From positions 1-6,411 of the forward strand of contig JAUXDG010000165.1 of the NCBI GenBank assembly GCA_030618475.1: a DNA stretch of 6,411 bases. Reading direction: 5' to 3'. The translations under genes were made by a program, and so were the position numbers. Of the stretch, positions 5,950-6,411 are shown in pieces (positions within the stretch are counted from its first letter, which is position 1; each line of letters begins with the position of its first letter). Under the pieces are notes generated by a model. That model made no database searches. It was not told the origin of the DNA and worked only from the letters and a program-made list of their open reading frames with translations. The DNA comes from Gammaproteobacteria bacterium. Lineage in GTDB: Bacteria > Pseudomonadota > Gammaproteobacteria > DSM-19610.

Positions 5950-6411
5950 GTGAACACAGAATCTCATCAGATTAGCGTTCCACCACTTCGTCTTGACCTA
6001 GGGCAAGAACGGCTGTGGAATGAAGGACAGTTGGTCGAGTTGAGACCTAAAACCTGGGCACTCATGCGCTATATGGCCGAAAGACCACATGAACTGCTCA
6101 GCAAACAGCAGCTAATTGACACTATCTGGCCCGATACGATAGTGACGGAAGCGAGCCTGAATCAGGCCATTCGTGAATTACGCAAAGCCCTTGGTGACGA
6201 TGCCCGTTCACCAAAATTTATCGAGACGGTTCACCGCCGAGGTTTTCGGTTTATCGGTACACCGGCGGAATCTGTACAAGTAAAGAACCTGCATTCAACG
6301 CAGGAACTCCCGCCACAGCCAAAGCTGTTCGGCAGACAGGGGGAGTTAGCCCAACTGAATGAACACCTTCGTCAGGCTAAAACAGGAAAGCGACAACTCG
6401 TTTTTGTGACC
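5950..6411 (+). CDS. Winged-helix (OmpR/CadC-type) transcriptional regulator fused to an AAA/STAND ATPase domain, C-terminus beyond the right edge
   Basis: A frame open to the window edge gives 154 codons from GTG at 5950. Residues about 10-103 form a Trans_reg_C winged helix. It has a beta-strand entry LRLDLGQERLWNEGQLVEL (13-31), the helix region ELLSKQQLIDTIWPD (48-62), the recognition helix around TEASLNQAIRELRKALGDD (66-84), and the wing IETVHRRGFRFIG (91-103). After a Pro/Gln-rich linker, FGRQGELAQLNEHL (127-140) followed by GKRQLVFVT matches the entry to AAA_16-type ATPase domains; the Walker A would follow just outside the window. No phosphoacceptor receiver domain precedes the winged helix. 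An in-frame stop at 5923-5925 limits the start to GTG 5950 or TTG 5941, neither with a Shine-Dalgarno. The divergent placement makes it the probable regulator of the hydrolase/permease operon; the signal is unknown. Confidence 0.88.
   Translation, partial: MNTESHQISVPPLRLDLGQERLWNEGQLVELRPKTWALMRYMAERPHELLSKQQLIDTIWPDTIVTEASLNQAIRELRKALGDDARSPKFIETVHRRGFRFIGTPAESVQVKNLHSTQELPPQPKLFGRQGELAQLNEHLRQAKTGKRQLVFVT

Noticed and set aside
5922..5975. 17-codon ATG frame overlapping the regulator start, with weak GAGA upstream
   Set aside because: It is too short and has no attenuator-like structure or regulatory codon run. It is probably chance, though a leader peptide cannot be excluded.

Overview
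The window reads as ordinary proteobacterial chromosome, most likely from a gammaproteobacterium. The grounds are mid-50s GC by eye, Tat and lipoprotein signals, and an OmpR-type DNA-binding domain joined to an AAA/STAND ATPase. The sequence alone does not give a species. I see no mobile element, phage gene, CRISPR array, rRNA or tRNA.

Layout: four minus-strand genes fill positions 5760 down to 1 as one tight operon. In transcription order they are an SLC13-type permease with two RCK_C (TrkA-C) domains (5760-3904), a Tat-exported amidohydrolase (3907-2642), a membrane-anchored DUF900-type alpha/beta hydrolase (2645-1449), and a lipoprotein alpha/beta hydrolase that runs off the left edge (1441-1). 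The first two junctions are 4-nt stop/start overlaps (TTGA and ATGA). The third is a 7-nt gap. No terminator or internal promoter is evident between the genes. A 189-bp AT-rich spacer (5761-5949) separates the operon from a divergent plus-strand gene (5950 to the right edge). That gene encodes a winged-helix regulator whose C-terminal side enters an AAA ATPase domain at the window edge.

Combined reading (inference): all three hydrolases carry N-terminal export signals, each of a different kind (Tat, uncleaved signal anchor, lipobox). The first gene is an anion or carboxylate-type inner-membrane permease. This suggests a scavenging unit that hydrolyses an ester, lactone or amide outside the cytoplasm and imports the acidic product, under control of the divergent ATPase regulator. 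The substrate cannot be named from sequence.

Points worth a second look are the three-route export logic, unusual residues in the permease ion-binding motifs and in the DUF900 nucleophile elbow, and the divergent GTG starts. These starts lack Shine-Dalgarno sequences and have -10-like boxes so close upstream that both mRNAs could be leaderless.
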